Source: Hydrogenimonas sp. (GTDB taxonomy: Bacteria; Campylobacterota; Campylobacteria; Campylobacterales; Hydrogenimonadaceae). From it: a stretch of 64,000 bases of DNA. Under the pieces are notes generated by a model. It did no database searches, was not told where the DNA came from, and saw only the letters and a program-made list of their open reading frames with translations. Of this stretch, positions 54,702 to 63,062 are shown in pieces. The stretch's first letter is position 1. Each line of letters starts with the position of its first letter. The translations under genes were made by a program, and so were the position numbers. The DNA lies in assembly GCA_003945285.1 (NCBI GenBank), contig AP019005.1, positions 310,001 through 374,000 of the forward strand. Direction: 5' to 3'.

Positions 54702-55606
54702 AACACCACCTTCTCTTTGCAGACAGAGATGTTGTTATCTATTATCTTCTCGCCTGCGCAGAGTTTTATGCGCATGACGTCTCCGTCCTGCTTGAATTTG
54801 AATGTCGTTACATTTTGGAGCAGCAGGTTTTTGAATACATTTTGAGCAGTGTCAAACCGTTCGCCCTTCCACGGCTGGTAGTTCCAGTATAGAACAAGAT
54901 CACAGTTGTTTTGACAATCCAGGGGGTCGGGAGCGATCGCGAATGCCGTCCAGACGAGTTTGTAGCGCTCATATATATCCGTCGGTCTGGTAGGGTCCGA
55001 TATCTCAAATGCGGTATCGGACGTTATGTTTATATTGAACACATAGTCGCTGTCGTTTCCGTACCATCCGAATCTGCTTATGTTGAAGTCACCCCCCGTC
55101 TCCGGGAAGATTATCGCGGCATCTCCGATATTTGCGCTGTCGTGTGAAAGAGTATCTATGAGATTCCACTCGGAGAGCAGACGGCTGCCCGGTGTGGATA
55201 TGACGGTCTGGGTGGAGTTGTCCACATCTATAAACCCGCTCCATATCGGTTGGAAATAGTTGAGGGTCGTGTCGTCGTATTCACCTCTTAAGCCTGTTTC
55301 GTCATAGCCTATCCACTCCAGAATTGTGTAGCTCTCGTCGAGTCTGGGGTCGGCGGTTGTTATGAAGTCGTCAAGATCCGACGTCACCCCGATGGCCGAA
55401 GACTTTATGCGGTACTGCAGCCTCTTGGCTATCTGCTCCAAAGCGATCTCCGTCTTTGTCTGCAGGGAGTTGATCGACCTTGTGATCAGGTAGTTTTCAT
55501 ATATCTTCGCATATATCTCGGATCCGATGGCTGCGACAATGCCGAAGACCAGTATCACGAAGGTCAGCTCGACAAGCGTAAAAGCTCTTCTCAGATATCT
55601 CATCAC
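54698..55606 (-). CDS. Minor pilin, PilW-like
   Basis: 302 residues. A short basic leader (MMRYLRRA) precedes FTLVELTFVILVFGIVAAIG, with Glu5 present, the class III prepilin cleavage site. The long C-terminal globular domain (about 260 residues) has two cysteine pairs (DCQNNCDL, LCAGEKIIDNNISVC). Size and place after a PilV-sized gene fit PilW. Overlaps both neighbours by 4 bp. Confidence 0.8.
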   Translation of the reverse strand: MMRYLRRAFTLVELTFVILVFGIVAAIGSEIYAKIYENYLITRSINSLQTKTEIALEQIAKRLQYRIKSSAIGVTSDLDDFITTADPRLDESYTILEWIGYDETGLRGEYDDTTLNYFQPIWSGFIDVDNSTQTVISTPGSRLLSEWNLIDTLSHDSANIGDAAIIFPETGGDFNISRFGWYGNDSDYVFNINITSDTAFEISDPTRPTDIYERYKLVWTAFAIAPDPLDCQNNCDLVLYWNYQPWKGERFDTAQNVFKNLLLQNVTTFKFKQDGDVMRIKLCAGEKIIDNNISVCKEKVVF

Positions 55607-56289
55607 GGCTCCACGTTCCGGTAGTAGTATTTTATCTCCCCTATATTGGTGCTGAAGGCCCTGAGGACGACCCTCTCCCCGTTATCGGAGATGACCGTAG
55701 ACTGCACCATCTTAATGTTGGTGGAAACGGTTGCCGGCGAGGTGCTGATAGTACCGCTTAGCGTTTTAAGGGTGTAGTCGAAATCATCGCTTATATAGGT
55801 GACGTTTATATCCGATGTGTAGGATCTTTTGTAGTCGGTTTTGCCCCCGGTTGCACTCTGCGCTATGAGGGCCTGTCCGCTACCCATCAGGTCGTCGATA
55901 TCGTCCAGGTCGCCGCCGTCGCTTCCGAGTTGGCCCGGGGGGGTGGCTGATCTCTGGGTGTTGTAGCACTTTCTTCTGTATGTCCCTTTGAAATTACCGA
56001 CTCTCCGTCTGCCGTCGGTAAAATCCCGGCACGAAAGATTTACATCACCGTCGGTATCGAGAATCTTGGCGTAACCGCCGTTTATGGTCTCGTTTGTCTC
56101 CTGCTCATCCCACCTGTAGCTGAGAATGTTGACGACCTGCGTCAGCCCAGCCATAACCGCCTCCTGTCTGAAAGAGGTCTCTACGTTTCTGGAAGTCTCC
56201 GCCAGAATCAGCGGTATGCTCATGAACGCTATACCGATAACGACGATAGATACGATAAGCTCTATCATCGAGAATGCCCTTCTCACCAC
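55603..56289 (-). CDS. Minor pilin, PilV-like
   Basis: 228 residues. Leader MVRRA precedes FSMIELIVSIVVIGIAFMSIP with Glu5. The C-terminal domain has Cys in LSCRDF and RRKCYN. The gene starts inside the 3' end of the giant protein gene (7-bp overlap), so its translation depends on it. PilV-like identity is inferred from size and order. Confidence 0.8.
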   Translation of the reverse strand: MVRRAFSMIELIVSIVVIGIAFMSIPLILAETSRNVETSFRQEAVMAGLTQVVNILSYRWDEQETNETINGGYAKILDTDGDVNLSCRDFTDGRRRVGNFKGTYRRKCYNTQRSATPPGQLGSDGGDLDDIDDLMGSGQALIAQSATGGKTDYKRSYTSDINVTYISDDFDYTLKTLSGTISTSPATVSTNIKMVQSTVISDNGERVVLRAFSTNIGEIKYYYRNVEP

Positions 56290-59200
56290 TCTATCCTTCT
56301 GTTCGTGCTCTTGCTGGCGTTTGTCTCCACCGTTTTACCGAGTACGCCTATGCCGGCCCATTGGCCCGCCACACCTTCGAAAGTCACATCGTAGTATACC
56401 CTTCCGTCCGTAAAAAACCTGTGATATCTAAGCCACGGCTCCGTGGTTACGATAACTCTTGTTTTATGGGGCCTGCTCTCTCCTGTATATGCGATTTTCG
56501 GTGAATACCTTCCGTTCGATATGATATGTTCGTAGGGGTCGTTCTGAGATAAATCGTTGATCATTACAGTCGTATCGGGTATGCTGAATCTTATCCTGGC
56601 TTCCAGTGCCGTTACATTGCCGTCATTTCCGGTATGGAGAGGGTTTATCCACCAGTTTACATCGTCTACGCTCTCCCTCCATCCATTCAGTGCGGTAATG
56701 CCGAAGCTTCCGCAGTCAACTTCAATGGGATCGCAATAGACCTCTGCGTAGATAGGTGTTTCGAATTCGCTCTCTTGCGTCCTGTAGTCTGGTGCATGGA
56801 GCCGTCCGTAATAGATGTATCTGCCGAATGTGACGCTCAGGTTGCCTTCCGGGTCGTGGTTGTTTTTCAACTCTGCAAAGTTTACGCACGACGCTGCATT
56901 CGAACAGGTTACGTTTATCTCTTGTATATCTATTCTCATCGGCTCTACTCTGACGGAGCTGTTTCTGTCGATGTTTAAGGCAAGATCGGCAAAGGAAGCG
57001 CCGTTTTTGAAGCGTGAGGCCGCTATAGTGTCGATATCTTTGTTATCGGTCGTGTTGGTTTCGGTCGAGTTGATATCGTAATATCTTAGAAGCGCCGGTT
57101 CGCTCAGCGTATTCTCCGCGGGATTCATCGCTCTTTCGAAGGTCAGGTCGATATCTTGAGAGTAGCACTGGGCGGAGAAGTTGGTCAGAATCGCACCGTT
57201 TCTTCCCCTGGCTAATACCGGGCCGCTGAATCTTATGGACATGTTGTAGTCCTCTCTCACATCGTTCATATATATGAAACTGTCGTTCGGGGCGGTTACA
57301 GAAATCCCGCTTATATCGAAAGAGTAAGGCCTGAATGAGATATTTATGTCTGTATGGTTCTGATCGAAATTGGAGGATATGATACACCCTACTGTCCCCT
57401 CCTGCGGTACGGCTGTATAGCCGTCATTGCCGAACGGGATACAGTCCTGCCCCCATCTGCCCGGATTGTCCACCCTGGTCCACTCCGAATCTCTCAGTAC
57501 GAATCTGTAATCCCCGACATTGTTGTGGGTGACCCTGTTGCTGCCGGAGCCGTTCCAGAATATGAGTCTGTATGTCCTGTTGTCGTCGTTGTTGCAGTTG
57601 AGTGAGGCGGGAAAGCTGCTTACGATCCCCACATTGGTAGAGTTCTCCTGAACGGGTCCGGCCGGGAAGAGTTCCGCAAATCCCTGTACGTATCGGTCGG
57701 CGGCACTATCGCTTCCATATCGGGTAGCGATATAGTCTACCGAATAGTTGTAGTCCGCCGCCAACGGAACCCTCAGCGTGGAGTTGTTCTCAGTTACAAA
57801 AGACCTTGTAGCGGAGAGGGAGTTGTTGTCGTCGTAAACGGTTATCCTGTAGCTCTCCGGCCTGATGGAGAAGTTGTCTCTCGAGCATATAGGTTTGCCG
57901 TAGTTCTTTCTAAGGCACCGGTAGCATGTGCCCGGGGCCTGGTTCCCGTCGCACTCCTGCTTGCAGAGAGTATCGAAAGAGGCGAATTTCTCATCGTAGA
58001 GATTTTTATAGCATGTTTCGTCGGTTCTGCTTCCGCACTCGTTCTTGACAAGAGTGCTTTCGTTGTCCTCGAGGTACCATATTCTGAAAGCGCTGTTTCT
58101 CATCGCCAGCAGTATGTTGTGGGATATGGCGTCCGTAAATGCACTGTCTTCGAATCTGGCGAAGACGGGATTCGATATATTTGAGTCGGGGTTGTAGCAT
58201 GAAGCGTTCGTGTCACTTTTGAAGAAGTTGACGTTTATAAGCTCCACCTCGATATCGGTCTTTATGCTCTTCGTTGTCTCGAGATCCGTATCGTAGAATA
58301 CCCCGAAAACGTTAAACGGCCTTCCCGAGACTTGCGTTGCAAGGTTGTAGGTACCTGGCTGTTCCGGGTCGCTTATTATGTTGAAGACTCCCCACTCGGG
58401 TGCGTAAAGCGTAGAGGTTGGGCACCTGCTCCCCTCGTTGAGCTCCCTGTATATCGTTACCGGACCGCTTCCATAGTCTACGGTGAAGTTGACGTCGAAG
58501 ATGAAAGATGTCTCCAGTCTCGGCTGGGAGTCGTTGGTGTCGTAGTCGAAGAGTATGTAGTGGCTCTCGTTGGAGTTGAGAGTACCGCCGTGCTCTGAAG
58601 TCGCATCGTTACCGAAGTAGAGACTGAAACCGGCGTCGCTTTCATAGTGGACAAGGTCGCCGGCAGGTTCATATTCGTTTATGTTGTTCGGCGCTATTTT
58701 TACACTGTCGCGCTTGTATGTCAGCATAGACTTGTCTTTAACGGAAGCGGTAAACTCCGCATTTTCAAGCGGGAAATCGCCCTCCAGACTTCTGATGAGC
58801 AGGTGGGTTCTTAGCGGCTTGCCCGGTGCCTGCAGGTGGAGGGTTGTGTTTACATCATTGGTTGCGCTGTCTAGAACGTATCCGTCTATATCGAACGTAT
58901 AGTCGTAGCATACGGCCGGTTTGTAGAGTTCGGCGGAGAAGGCCATCATGCTCGGTGTGATATAGTCGTTATTACTGTACATCTTTATATAGACGGCATT
59001 TATGTAGGGGTTGATGTCTCTATAGCCCTCCATAAGTTCGGAAATGTCGTAATTATCTACATCGACCCCGACATTGTTTATACTGAGGTTGTTGTCTACA
59101 CCGTTTACAATGTCGTCTCTCAGAATATTGTCGAGCCTCGCATCGAACATATTGTCCCTGTTACCTACGAAGGTTCCCTCCTCCAGCCCAGGCATATATT

Positions 59201-60872
59201 GATACTCGCCGTCTATGGCGTCGCTTATCTTCATCCAGTCTTCTGAGTTGTTGTCCGGTGTTCGGCCGTATCTATACTCCCCCTCTCCGGAGAAGACCGA
59301 TAGCTGGGCGGAGATCTTTCCTGTTTCCGGGAGCCTGAAGCCGCTTATCTCTATAGGGTCGTTGTTTAGCCCTATAGATATGAAGCCGTTGTAGATGGAT
59401 ATGTTTTTCGGGGTCCCTTTTTTGTAGTCTTCGGCGTATATTATCACCAGTGACCATCCCCCGAAGGCACCGGGTGATATCTCCCTTCCCTCCATCGTAG
59501 TCAGGTTTGCGACCGTGAAGGTGTTTTTACCGGGAGTTATGGCATCCCCTGAAAAGAGAGATGTTACATCAGCATATGCACTGTATGTATCTCCGTTACC
59601 GCTGGTATATACATGAAAAGTATTGGCTTTTACATCGTTGTAGCCTCTGCCGTTGATATCCAGTTTTATATCTGTTGCACCGGTAGCGGTTATATCGAAA
59701 TGGTCCAGGTCTATAGTCGTCCCCTCTCCTACCTCTACGAAGTCATACCCTGAACCGTTCTCCACCGCGTAATGGATCGGATAGTCTTTATCTACACTGA
59801 TACGCCCCTGCCAGAAGAGCCCGGCCCATATGATACCTGTTGAAGCGTTATATGAGTCTGGAATCATCACATATGAGGAGGTTGAGTTCCAGGTGGAGCC
59901 GTCGGTGTCGATATCGAGGTATTTGGCCACACGCATATTGCTTGTAATGTCCTGGTAGTCGGTGTCGCCATGGCACGTTCCCCCATACCCTTCCGTCTTT
60001 TCGGTAAGGCACAAAACCGTATTTCCGGCAATCTTGTAGTCTCCGACGAGGTTGCGTGAAGCTGGCGGGTTGACGATATAAAATGGGAGTTCGACGCCGG
60101 ATGTGAAGATGGTTTGAACCTCTATTGTTACGGTTGCCGTATCGGATAAGTTATTGTCGTCGGTTATCGTATATGTGAAGCTGTCCGTACCTATGAAGCC
60201 GGCATTCGGCGTGTATGTGAAGTTTCCGTCGGAGAGTATCTCCACAGTTCCGTTGGAGGGATCTGTGTGGGAAGTTACCGTTATGTTCGACCCGATGTCG
60301 TTTGCAAGGAGATTGTCCGTAAGGGGGTTGTCCGGTGTGGTGGTGAAGCTGTCGTCGGCCGCATCGATAACAATCTCCGTGGTGACTGTTATATTATCAA
60401 GCAGGAGTTTTTCATCCAGGGGTGCTGAAACGTCATACATGATTTCGAGAGTCAAATCTCCGTTATCGTCCGTTGTGGAAATGAACCAGTAACGGTTGTA
60501 GAGATATTCCGTACTTCCGTCGGCACCGGGGAAGACCTCCCCGTCGACAAGCGGTGACCCGTTGGCGGAGATGTAAATGTAGTCTATCGCCCCTCCGCTG
60601 CTCTCCCATCCTCCGACAGCCCATAGGTCTAATATTATATAGACCCTTTTGTTGGCATTGCTGGAGTTTAACTCATATGTTTTGCTCTTCCACTGTCTCT
60701 CTCTGTCTATTCTAAGGACTTGCGAATTCACCGGGTCGCCGTAGGTGACAAGAGATGTGCCTGTATCGGTCCATCCGTTTTTCGATGTTTCAAAGTCGTC
60801 CGTGAGCGTTGCTCCCCATACGGCACTCGTCAACAGAGTTATGCAGATTGCAAATATACCAAACAGTTTCAT
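56283..60872 (-). CDS. Giant secreted protein, possible pilus-tip adhesin
   Basis: 1529 residues. Signal peptide (MKLFGIFAICITLLTSAVWG). Residues about 22-170: jelly-roll, carbohydrate-binding-like region (DDFETSKNGWTDTG). About 175-265: cadherin/Ig-like Big domain (DDSFTTTPDNPL...NFTYTPNAGFIGTDSFTYT). About 270-580: a block with GIIWAGLFWQG, SAYADVTSLF, TFTVANLTT and GGWSLVIIYAED, which I recall from large surface proteins. About 930-1010: cysteine-rich segment (CKQECDGNQ, GTCYRCLRKN). The last 500 residues are beta-rich. No PilY1 propeller motif was recognised. AAGGAG precedes the ATG. It heads the operon with three minor pilins, which is the basis for the tip-adhesin proposal. Confidence 0.7.
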   Translation of the reverse strand: MKLFGIFAICITLLTSAVWGATLTDDFETSKNGWTDTGTSLVTYGDPVNSQVLRIDRERQWKSKTYELNSSNANKRVYIILDLWAVGGWESSGGAIDYIYISANGSPLVDGEVFPGADGSTEYLYNRYWFISTTDDNGDLTLEIMYDVSAPLDEKLLLDNITVTTEIVIDAADDSFTTTPDNPLTDNLLANDIGSNITVTSHTDPSNGTVEILSDGNFTYTPNAGFIGTDSFTYTITDDNNLSDTATVTIEVQTIFTSGVELPFYIVNPPASRNLVGDYKIAGNTVLCLTEKTEGYGGTCHGDTDYQDITSNMRVAKYLDIDTDGSTWNSTSSYVMIPDSYNASTGIIWAGLFWQGRISVDKDYPIHYAVENGSGYDFVEVGEGTTIDLDHFDITATGATDIKLDINGRGYNDVKANTFHVYTSGNGDTYSAYADVTSLFSGDAITPGKNTFTVANLTTMEGREISPGAFGGWSLVIIYAEDYKKGTPKNISIYNGFISIGLNNDPIEISGFRLPETGKISAQLSVFSGEGEYRYGRTPDNNSEDWMKISDAIDGEYQYMPGLEEGTFVGNRDNMFDARLDNILRDDIVNGVDNNLSINNVGVDVDNYDISELMEGYRDINPYINAVYIKMYSNNDYITPSMMAFSAELYKPAVCYDYTFDIDGYVLDSATNDVNTTLHLQAPGKPLRTHLLIRSLEGDFPLENAEFTASVKDKSMLTYKRDSVKIAPNNINEYEPAGDLVHYESDAGFSLYFGNDATSEHGGTLNSNESHYILFDYDTNDSQPRLETSFIFDVNFTVDYGSGPVTIYRELNEGSRCPTSTLYAPEWGVFNIISDPEQPGTYNLATQVSGRPFNVFGVFYDTDLETTKSIKTDIEVELINVNFFKSDTNASCYNPDSNISNPVFARFEDSAFTDAISHNILLAMRNSAFRIWYLEDNESTLVKNECGSRTDETCYKNLYDEKFASFDTLCKQECDGNQAPGTCYRCLRKNYGKPICSRDNFSIRPESYRITVYDDNNSLSATRSFVTENNSTLRVPLAADYNYSVDYIATRYGSDSAADRYVQGFAELFPAGPVQENSTNVGIVSSFPASLNCNNDDNRTYRLIFWNGSGSNRVTHNNVGDYRFVLRDSEWTRVDNPGRWGQDCIPFGNDGYTAVPQEGTVGCIISSNFDQNHTDINISFRPYSFDISGISVTAPNDSFIYMNDVREDYNMSIRFSGPVLARGRNGAILTNFSAQCYSQDIDLTFERAMNPAENTLSEPALLRYYDINSTETNTTDNKDIDTIAASRFKNGASFADLALNIDRNSSVRVEPMRIDIQEINVTCSNAASCVNFAELKNNHDPEGNLSVTFGRYIYYGRLHAPDYRTQESEFETPIYAEVYCDPIEVDCGSFGITALNGWRESVDDVNWWINPLHTGNDGNVTALEARIRFSIPDTTVMINDLSQNDPYEHIISNGRYSPKIAYTGESRPHKTRVIVTTEPWLRYHRFFTDGRVYYDVTFEGVAGQWAGIGVLGKTVETNASKSTNRRIEW

Positions 60873-60942
60873 TCTCTACTCCTTAAAGAGAGTGACGCAA
60901 GGCGATGTTTCCTCCGTTTAAAGAGGGTGTGAAGAGGAGTGC

Positions 60943-60966
60943 AAAACCGGGCACTGCCCGGTAGCG
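60943..60966 (-). terminator. Intrinsic terminator downstream of proC
   Basis: On the minus strand ACCGGGCAGTGCCCGGT forms a G+C-rich hairpin immediately followed by TTTTGC, 73 bp after the proC stop and before the giant-protein gene. It probably ends the fliW-proC transcript and separates it from the pilin operon. Confidence 0.6.
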
Positions 60967-61038
60967 TAAACTTTTCATCAACTGGTTTTGCCGACTCCGT
61001 ACAGCTGCTGCATGGAACTACCCGCCCCAATCTTATGC

Positions 61039-61803
61039 TCACTCCTGCCGGTCGCTCTTCGTGACTCCATATGCCCCCGAGACGGCTTTGATGAAGGCGT
61101 CTCGGGCTCTGCCGCTCTCCAGGGCCGCATATCCGGCCGCCGTAGTTCCGCCCGGACTCATCACCTCATCTTTTATCAGAGCGGGATGGCTATGGGCGAT
61201 CAGAGTGGAGAAGCCCTTGAAAAGGCCCTCTACCAATTTTGCCGCATCTTTGCGTTTCAGCCCCTCCTTCACCCCTCCGTCGGCCAGAGACTCAGCGACG
61301 AGAGAGAGAAATGCCGGCCCGCTTCCCGCTATGGCGGTCGCTATATCGAGCTCTTTCTCGCTGTCGACCCAGAGAGTCTCGCCGATGGAGCGGAACAGAT
61401 CTTCGGCTTCACCCCTCTTTGCGCTATCACCGGTCAAAGCGGTCATCGACGTTCGATAGGCTGCGGCAAGGTTCGGCATGGCCCTTACGTAGCTTTCTGC
61501 CTTTATCGATCTTTTCAGCTCCCTGATCTGCGTCCCCGCCAGTATGGAGTAGAGGGTGTCGGCCTTCCCTTTGAGCGATGCCGCAACCTCTTTAAGGGAG
61601 TGCGGTTTTACGCACAGGACTACGATCTGCCCGTCGATCTCGTACTTTTCCAGAAGCGCCGTCCTGGCGTGTTTCGAAAGCAGGTTTGTAAACTGCAGCA
61701 GCCTCTCACCGTCTCTTCCGACAATCGTCAGCTCATGCTCCTCCTCGAGACCTTTGGCCAGCGCAAGCGCCATTTTCCCGGGACCTATTATCGTTATCTT
61801 CAT
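61039..61803 (-). CDS. proC: Pyrroline-5-carboxylate reductase
   Basis: 254 residues. Rossmann motif IIGPGKMALALAKGL near residue 5, VKPHSL near 66, RAMPNLAA near 107, and the ProC signature SPGGTTAAGYAALESG near 215-230. It completes proline synthesis with NAD(P)H. Start ATG at 61803 overlaps fliW by 4 bp. The proC-fliW pair next to bamD and lon matches what I recall of C. jejuni. Confidence 0.94.
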   Translation of the reverse strand: MKITIIGPGKMALALAKGLEEEHELTIVGRDGERLLQFTNLLSKHARTALLEKYEIDGQIVVLCVKPHSLKEVAASLKGKADTLYSILAGTQIRELKRSIKAESYVRAMPNLAAAYRTSMTALTGDSAKRGEAEDLFRSIGETLWVDSEKELDIATAIAGSGPAFLSLVAESLADGGVKEGLKRKDAAKLVEGLFKGFSTLIAHSHPALIKDEVMSPGGTTAAGYAALESGRARDAFIKAVSGAYGVTKSDRQE

Positions 61804-62207
61804 GAAGCGTCCTCTTCTTTGTCCATAAAGTTTTTCAGCGGTGCGGCTATCTCGAAATCCGGGTATTTCCGGTTATCTAGTACTATCTGTCCCATCAGCC
61901 TCTTCTCCCTGTTGAAAAGCAGCGGTGCGAGGAAGTTTACACGGGAGTTCTCCAGCGGAGTATCTATTATCATGATATTAAGAACTTCTACCTGCTCCGC
62001 TCTTTCGACCTCCAGGCGCTCCACCGCGCTATCGGGAAGATCGAAGATGTAGTCGTCTCTGAGCAGCGACGGTCTGATCAACGTGAAAGAGGGAGTGCTC
62101 TTTCCGCTTTTGTCGTAAAGCCTGTAGATATTATCGTCTACCTGCTCGAGTGTAACCTCGCTGCAAGACTCGAATCCCAAAATCGGGATGACTGCTTTGA
62201 AATCCAT
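61800..62207 (-). CDS. fliW: Flagellar assembly factor FliW
   Basis: 135 residues. Family pattern: PILGFESCSEVTLEQVDDNIYRL at the start, a central PSFTLIRPSLLRDDYIFDLPDSAVERLEV, and NFLAPLLFNREKRLMGQIVLDN near 95-115. FliW binds flagellin and the translational repressor CsrA, linking flagellin level to translation. Start ATG 62207; divergent from bamD with a 98-bp shared promoter region. Confidence 0.92.
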   Translation of the reverse strand: MDFKAVIPILGFESCSEVTLEQVDDNIYRLYDKSGKSTPSFTLIRPSLLRDDYIFDLPDSAVERLEVERAEQVEVLNIMIIDTPLENSRVNFLAPLLFNREKRLMGQIVLDNRKYPDFEIAAPLKNFMDKEEDAS

Positions 62208-62305
62208 TGGAGCGCGTCCTTTGTCGGTGCCGGGAAGGCAGCCTTTAATGGGTAAGTAATAAAATATCGGTTAGAATCTGTAAAAGTTTATCAAAAAGGT
62301 CCTGA

Positions 62306-62953
62306 ATGTATCATATCGCTCTTAAGACAGTACTCATAATTTTTTCCGTTCTTCTTATCGGAGGATGCAGCACGAAGAGCGAACAGGAGTATGAAAAACC
62401 GGCACTCTACTGGTATCAGAAGATGATGCGGAGTGTTGCCGCCGGCAATCTAGAAAAGGCCGATGACTACTTTACCTCTCTGGAGAGTGAACACGTCGGT
62501 TCCCCGCTGATACCCGAGGCGATGCTGATTTTAGTACAGGCGCATATGGACGGTGAGGAGTATTTGCTGGCCAACTTCTATCTCGACGAGTATCTGAAGA
62601 GGTACGGAACCTCCAAGAACCGCGATTTTGTCGAGTTTATGAAGATCAAGGCTTCATTTTTCGGGCTGAAGTCTCCACAGAGAAACCAGGAGCTCATCGA
62701 GCAGACGCTGCAGAAGGCGAAAAGGTATATCCGTAACTTTCCGGAGAGTGAGTTCAGGCCGATGGTTGAGACTATAGAGGTGCGTCTGGAGATGACCAGA
62801 TATTTGATGAACGAAAAGATAGCCTCTTTATACGAAAGGCGTGACAAGCCGAAAGCCGCACGCATCTACCGTGACCGCAACGCCGCCAGCTGGATAGAAA
62901 AGGAGAATATGGTGCCCCCGTCGAAGAGCTGGCTCGGCCGTCTCTTCGAGTAG
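62306..62953 (+). CDS. bamD: Outer-membrane protein assembly factor BamD
   Basis: 215 residues. Lipoprotein signal with lipobox LIGGC (C21). TPR-type helices follow: ALYWYQKMMRSVAAGNLEKADDYF, HVGSPLIPEAMLILVQAHMDGEEYLLANFYLDEYLKRYG, EFRPMVETIEVRLEMTRYLM. BamD is the essential lipoprotein of the Bam complex inserting outer-membrane barrels. lon follows after 109 bp. Confidence 0.9.
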   Translation: MYHIALKTVLIIFSVLLIGGCSTKSEQEYEKPALYWYQKMMRSVAAGNLEKADDYFTSLESEHVGSPLIPEAMLILVQAHMDGEEYLLANFYLDEYLKRYGTSKNRDFVEFMKIKASFFGLKSPQRNQELIEQTLQKAKRYIRNFPESEFRPMVETIEVRLEMTRYLMNEKIASLYERRDKPKAARIYRDRNAASWIEKENMVPPSKSWLGRLFE

Positions 62954-63062
62954 CGTGAAACCGCTGTGCTTTTTGCGAACACTCTTCATGGCAGATCCAT
63001 ACTCTTGACAAAATAGGAAAAAATCACTATATTTAAGAAAATTTTAAAATTTTGGAGGTTAT

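Noticed and set aside
60873-61038. Cyclic-di-GMP riboswitch upstream of the giant secreted protein
   Set aside because: A GACGCAAGGC-like string caught the eye, but the order and strand of conserved GEMM segments do not fit; the strong hairpin there is better explained as the proC terminator.
60988-62052. A 354-codon plus-strand frame opposite proC and fliW
   Set aside because: Both opposite-strand genes are clear family members; this frame is a coding shadow.
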